Origin: Allopusillimonas ginsengisoli
Lineage (GTDB): Bacteria; Pseudomonadota; Gammaproteobacteria; Burkholderiales; Burkholderiaceae_B
Direction of reading: 5' to 3'
Length of the DNA stretch: 64,000 nt
NCBI GenBank assembly: GCA_005239165.1
Contig: RAPG01000014.1
Location: 62,001-126,000 of the forward strand
Part shown: piece by piece, positions 61,166 to 64,000 of the stretch
Numbering within the stretch: position 1 is the first letter of the stretch
How the letters are laid out: every line of letters starts with the position of its first letter
The notes under the pieces: generated by a model
Database searches by the model: none
What the model saw: the letters and a program-made list of their open reading frames with translations, nothing else
Told to the model about the DNA's origin: nothing
Program-made: the position numbers and the translations under genes

Positions 61166-62327
61166 TTTTTTCTACCATATGCGGGCACGCAAACTGCCTG
61201 TTTCCGTGCAAGAATACCTGACACTGCTAGAAGCACTGCAGGCCAATGTCATGCCACCCACCATTGATGACTTCTATCATCTGGCGCGCATGACACTGGT
61301 CAAAGACGAAACACTGTTCGACCGGTTCGACCAGGCTTTCGCAGAGTTTTACCAGACACTCGAAGCGGCATTGCCGGCCGACAAAGAAATCCCCCTAGAC
61401 TGGCTAATAAAGGAGTTTCAAAAAAACCTCACAGCCGAAGAAAAAGCAGCCATTGAGAAACACGGCTGGGACAAACTCATGGAGCTTTTCAAAGAGCGCC
61501 TCGAAGAGCAGAAAGAACGCCATGCCGGTGGCAACAAGTGGATAGGAACCGGCGGCTCCTCAGCTTTTGGGCACGGCGGCTATCATCCGGAAGGCATTCG
61601 TGTCGGCGGCCCCTCGGCCGGCAACCGCACTGCGGTCAAGGTATGGGAAAAGCGCGAATTCCGCGACTATGACGACCAGCAAGAACTGGGAACGCGCAAC
61701 TTCAAGATGGCCTTGCGCCGGCTGCGCCGCTTTGCGCGCGAGGGTGCTGAGCTTGAGCTAGACCTGGATGACACGATCCGCAGCACGGCACGCAATGCGG
61801 GCTTTCTTGACCTGCAAATGGTGCCCGAACGTCATAACACCGTCAAAGTATTGATGTTGCTGGATGTGGGCGGCAGCATGGACGACCACATCGCACGGGT
61901 AGAGGAACTATTTGCCGCCGCCCGAAGCGAGTTTCGCCACCTCGAGGTGTATTACTTTCATAACTGCCCTTATGAATCGCTGTGGCAAAACAACCAGCGC
62001 CGATACTCTGAACGCTTCGACACCTGGGACATTCTGCGCAAGTACAACGAAGACTGGCGCCTGATTATTGTGGGAGACGCCACCATGAGCCCCTACGAAA
62101 TTCTGCAGCCAGGTGGCTCGGTCGAGCACTACAACAAGGAAACCGGTGCTGCGTGGGTTCAGCGGCTACTCGAGAACTGGCCTCGCTCGGTGTGGCTCAA
62201 CCCCGAACCTGCTGCCTATTGGCAGTACCGGCAATCCATTGCCATTATTCAAAACCTCATGGGGCAGCGTATGTACAGCGTTACTGTAAGCGGGCTAGAA
62301 GAAGCCATGCGCTATCTCTCCAAGTAA
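61155..62327 (+). CDS. VWA/CoxE-like protein, partner of the MoxR ATPase
   Basis: A 390-residue cytoplasmic protein: an N-terminal helical CoxE-like part (DFFYHMRARKLPVSVQEYLTLLEAL), a Gly/His-rich hinge (KWIGTGGSSAFGHGGYHPEG) and a C-terminal von Willebrand A domain. The MIDAS motif reads LLDVGGSMDDHI, with Gly in place of the first Ser of DxSxS, so metal binding may be altered; several VWA proteins of this MoxR-linked type share this pattern. Starts inside the end of the acetyltransferase gene. Confidence 0.93.
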   Translation: MLIDFFYHMRARKLPVSVQEYLTLLEALQANVMPPTIDDFYHLARMTLVKDETLFDRFDQAFAEFYQTLEAALPADKEIPLDWLIKEFQKNLTAEEKAAIEKHGWDKLMELFKERLEEQKERHAGGNKWIGTGGSSAFGHGGYHPEGIRVGGPSAGNRTAVKVWEKREFRDYDDQQELGTRNFKMALRRLRRFAREGAELELDLDDTIRSTARNAGFLDLQMVPERHNTVKVLMLLDVGGSMDDHIARVEELFAAARSEFRHLEVYYFHNCPYESLWQNNQRRYSERFDTWDILRKYNEDWRLIIVGDATMSPYEILQPGGSVEHYNKETGAAWVQRLLENWPRSVWLNPEPAAYWQYRQSIAIIQNLMGQRMYSVTVSGLEEAMRYLSK

Positions 62328-62394
62328 ACGGCTTAGCCCAAGCCCGATACAAAGCAAGACAGGTGCTGTTTTTTTGTGTGATCTGGCAGTGATG

Positions 62395-62421
62395 CTTCAG
62401 CCATTTAGCCTCTGGCTGAAG
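62395..62421. other. Intergenic hairpin after the MoxR-VWA operon
   Basis: CTTCAGCCA (62395-62403) pairs perfectly with TGGCTGAAG (62413-62421) around a 9-nt loop. There is no T-tract directly after it; a run of seven T stands upstream near 62370. It probably separates the VWA operon from the peptidase gene. Confidence 0.4.
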
Positions 62422-62518
62422 ACCATGCGGCTTGCGACACACCTCGCCCGGGTCGGAACCTTATGGTAAAAGAAAGGTCAATCCGCATCTACTCCCTTTT
62501 TTATACGGATAGTTCAGC

Positions 62519-64000
62519 ATGCACTCGTTTTTGCAGAAACTCTTCGCCCGCGCAGGCTCCCTCTTTCTCATGGCGACACTTGCTTGCGCCGTCCATGCCG
62601 CCGGGCTGCCTCAGGGCATCACCCAGGGCGTGTCGATAGAAGGGGTGACCGAATACTCACTCGAAAACGGGCTGCGCGTGTTGCTCGCCCCAGATGCTTC
62701 CAAACCCACTACCACGGTTAACATGACCTATCTGGTTGGGTCGCGCAACGAAAACTATGGCGAAACAGGCATGGCGCATCTGCTTGAGCACATGCTGTTT
62801 CGCGGCACTCCCACGCTACGCAACGCGCTGGCCGAGTTTTCCAAACGCGGGCTTGAGGCCAACGGCTCCACCAGCAGCGACCGTACTAATTATTACGCCA
62901 GCTTTTCGGCCGACCCCGAAACCCTCAACTGGTATCTGGGGTGGCAGGCAGATGCCATGGTCAACTCACTGATCTCGCGCGAAGATCTTGATTCCGAGAT
63001 GACGGTTGTACGCAATGAGATGGAACGCGGCGAAAACAATCCGTTCCAGATTCTTATGCAAAAAATGCAGGCTGCTGCCTACCAATGGCACAGCTATGGC
63101 AAAAGCACGATTGGCGCACGGTCTGACGTAGAAAACGTAGACATCGCCCAGCTTAAGGCTTTTTACAAACAATACTACCAACCAGACAATGCCGTACTGA
63201 TCATCACTGGCCGCTTCGACGTTGACGCCACACTAAACACCGTGGCCCAGGTCTTCGGCAAGCTGCCCCGCCCCGATCGCAAGCTGCCGCCCGAGTACAC
63301 CGTCGAGCCTGTGCAAGACGGTGAGCGCGTCGTCAACCTGCGCCGTCACGGTGGCACACCACTTATCGCGGCCCTGTACCATGCTCCTGCGGCTGGCAAC
63401 AAAGATTTCACTGCACTCGATCTGGGTGTAACCATTCTGGCTGACACGCCCTCAGGACGGCTGTATCACAACCTTGTCGGCGAAAACCTGGCGGCAAGCG
63501 TATTTGGCTTCTCAGCCGATATGCGCCAGCCTGGTTACGTCTTCTTCGGCGCTCAGCTTGAAAACAGCATGGATCAGGACAAAGCCTTGTCAGTCTTGCG
63601 TGAAACCGTGCAGTCGGTAGGCCAGAAAAGCTTTACCGAGCCCGACTTGCAGCGTGTGCGCAACCAATGGCTGACCGACTGGTCGCAGGTGTTCGCAAGC
63701 CCACCCGCGCTGGCTAGTGCCTTGTCAGAGTCTTCCGCAAGCGGCGATTGGCGTCTTTTCTTTCTGCATCGCGATCAGGTCGAAAACATCAAGCTCGATG
63801 ACGTACAACGCGTTACCACCCAGTATCTGGTAGCCAGCAACAGCACCGTAGGCAAGTACATTCCAACTGAAAACCCGGTGCGTGCACCCTTGCCAGAAAA
63901 ACCTGATTTCAAGACATTGTTCAAAGATTATGTCGGCAAAGGTGCAACCCCCGACGTGGCCGCTTTTGATCCATCTCCCGAACATATCGATGCATCGACG
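62519..64000 (+). CDS. M16-family zinc metallopeptidase, 3'-truncated by window end
   Basis: Periplasmic pitrilysin-type peptidase. The frame is open from the ATG at 62519 to the window end (494 codons visible), and the stop lies beyond. An N-terminal signal peptide (FLMATLACAVHAAG) is followed by YSLENGLRVLLAPD and the inverted zinc motif HLLEH (HxxEH) with GETGMAHLLEHMLFRGTPT. Family members of this exported type are about 450-480 residues in single copies or about 900 as tandem M16A-M16C; the open length here suggests the longer form. The first half, with KPTTTVNMTYLVGSRNENYGETG, is typical of YmxG/PqqL-like peptidases. Confidence 0.92.
   Translation, partial: MHSFLQKLFARAGSLFLMATLACAVHAAGLPQGITQGVSIEGVTEYSLENGLRVLLAPDASKPTTTVNMTYLVGSRNENYGETGMAHLLEHMLFRGTPTLRNALAEFSKRGLEANGSTSSDRTNYYASFSADPETLNWYLGWQADAMVNSLISREDLDSEMTVVRNEMERGENNPFQILMQKMQAAAYQWHSYGKSTIGARSDVENVDIAQLKAFYKQYYQPDNAVLIITGRFDVDATLNTVAQVFGKLPRPDRKLPPEYTVEPVQDGERVVNLRRHGGTPLIAALYHAPAAGNKDFTALDLGVTILADTPSGRLYHNLVGENLAASVFGFSADMRQPGYVFFGAQLENSMDQDKALSVLRETVQSVGQKSFTEPDLQRVRNQWLTDWSQVFASPPALASALSESSASGDWRLFFLHRDQVENIKLDDVQRVTTQYLVASNSTVGKYIPTENPVRAPLPEKPDFKTLFKDYVGKGATPDVAAFDPSPEHIDAST

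Overview
The window looks like a chromosomal segment of a betaproteobacterium of the Burkholderiales, most likely Alcaligenaceae (Bordetella/Achromobacter/Pusillimonas relatives). The reasons are the moderately high GC, the ftsK-lolA-rarA-serS block, the dense Sec-exported and envelope gene content, and the general protein character. This placement is inferred from protein sequences read by eye; no database was searched.

Layout. (1) 1-6583: the end of a surface-polysaccharide locus, with a GT4 glycosyltransferase (5' end outside the window), an orphan small gene, a sugar N-formyltransferase, a PglC-type initiating sugar transferase, a DegT-type PLP aminotransferase and a membrane-bound WbpM/FlaA1-type UDP-sugar 4,6-dehydratase. 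Together they could make and load an N-formylated 4-amino-4,6-dideoxy sugar. (2) 6584-9336: beta-carbonic anhydrase and an MgtC-like protein, flanked by two paralogous small membrane proteins with an EF-hand-like loop. One copy has ATA where the start codon should be. (3) 9336-16237, minus strand: ftsK, lolA, rarA and serS, followed by an SDR-family gene. RarA carries a roughly 110-residue insert with ten perfect 9-bp repeats. (4) 16282-21953: trxB-smr, an SMR efflux pump, Mn superoxide dismutase (minus strand, with a Fur-box-like site), an FAD monooxygenase, a phosphoribosyltransferase and a DUF1090 protein.

(5) 22124-49831: a type VI secretion system (T6SS). A large minus-strand SARP/BTAD regulator with a degenerate nucleotide-cyclase-like domain, AAA ATPase and TPR-like region lies divergent to tssA-B-C-hcp-E-F-G-H-vgrG, then a DUF2169-pentapeptide / pentapeptide / DUF3540 / DUF4150 cassette, then tssJ-K-L-M. 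All core T6SS parts are recognisable. ClpV (TssH) is split by an apparent one-base frameshift, TssM has a degenerate P-loop and a C-terminal SPOR domain, and no classical toxin/immunity pair is visible.

(6) 50056-56517: a 2153-residue classical autotransporter with an extended signal peptide, about eight ~50-residue repeats, two giant ~520-residue tandem repeats and a C-terminal beta-barrel. (7) 56703-64000: isocitrate dehydrogenase, a DUF1841 protein, two single-haem cytochromes c, a perfect FNR/Anr-type site, a MoxR-GNAT-VWA(CoxE) operon, and the start of an M16 zinc peptidase cut by the window end. No rRNA, tRNA, CRISPR array or insertion sequence was seen.
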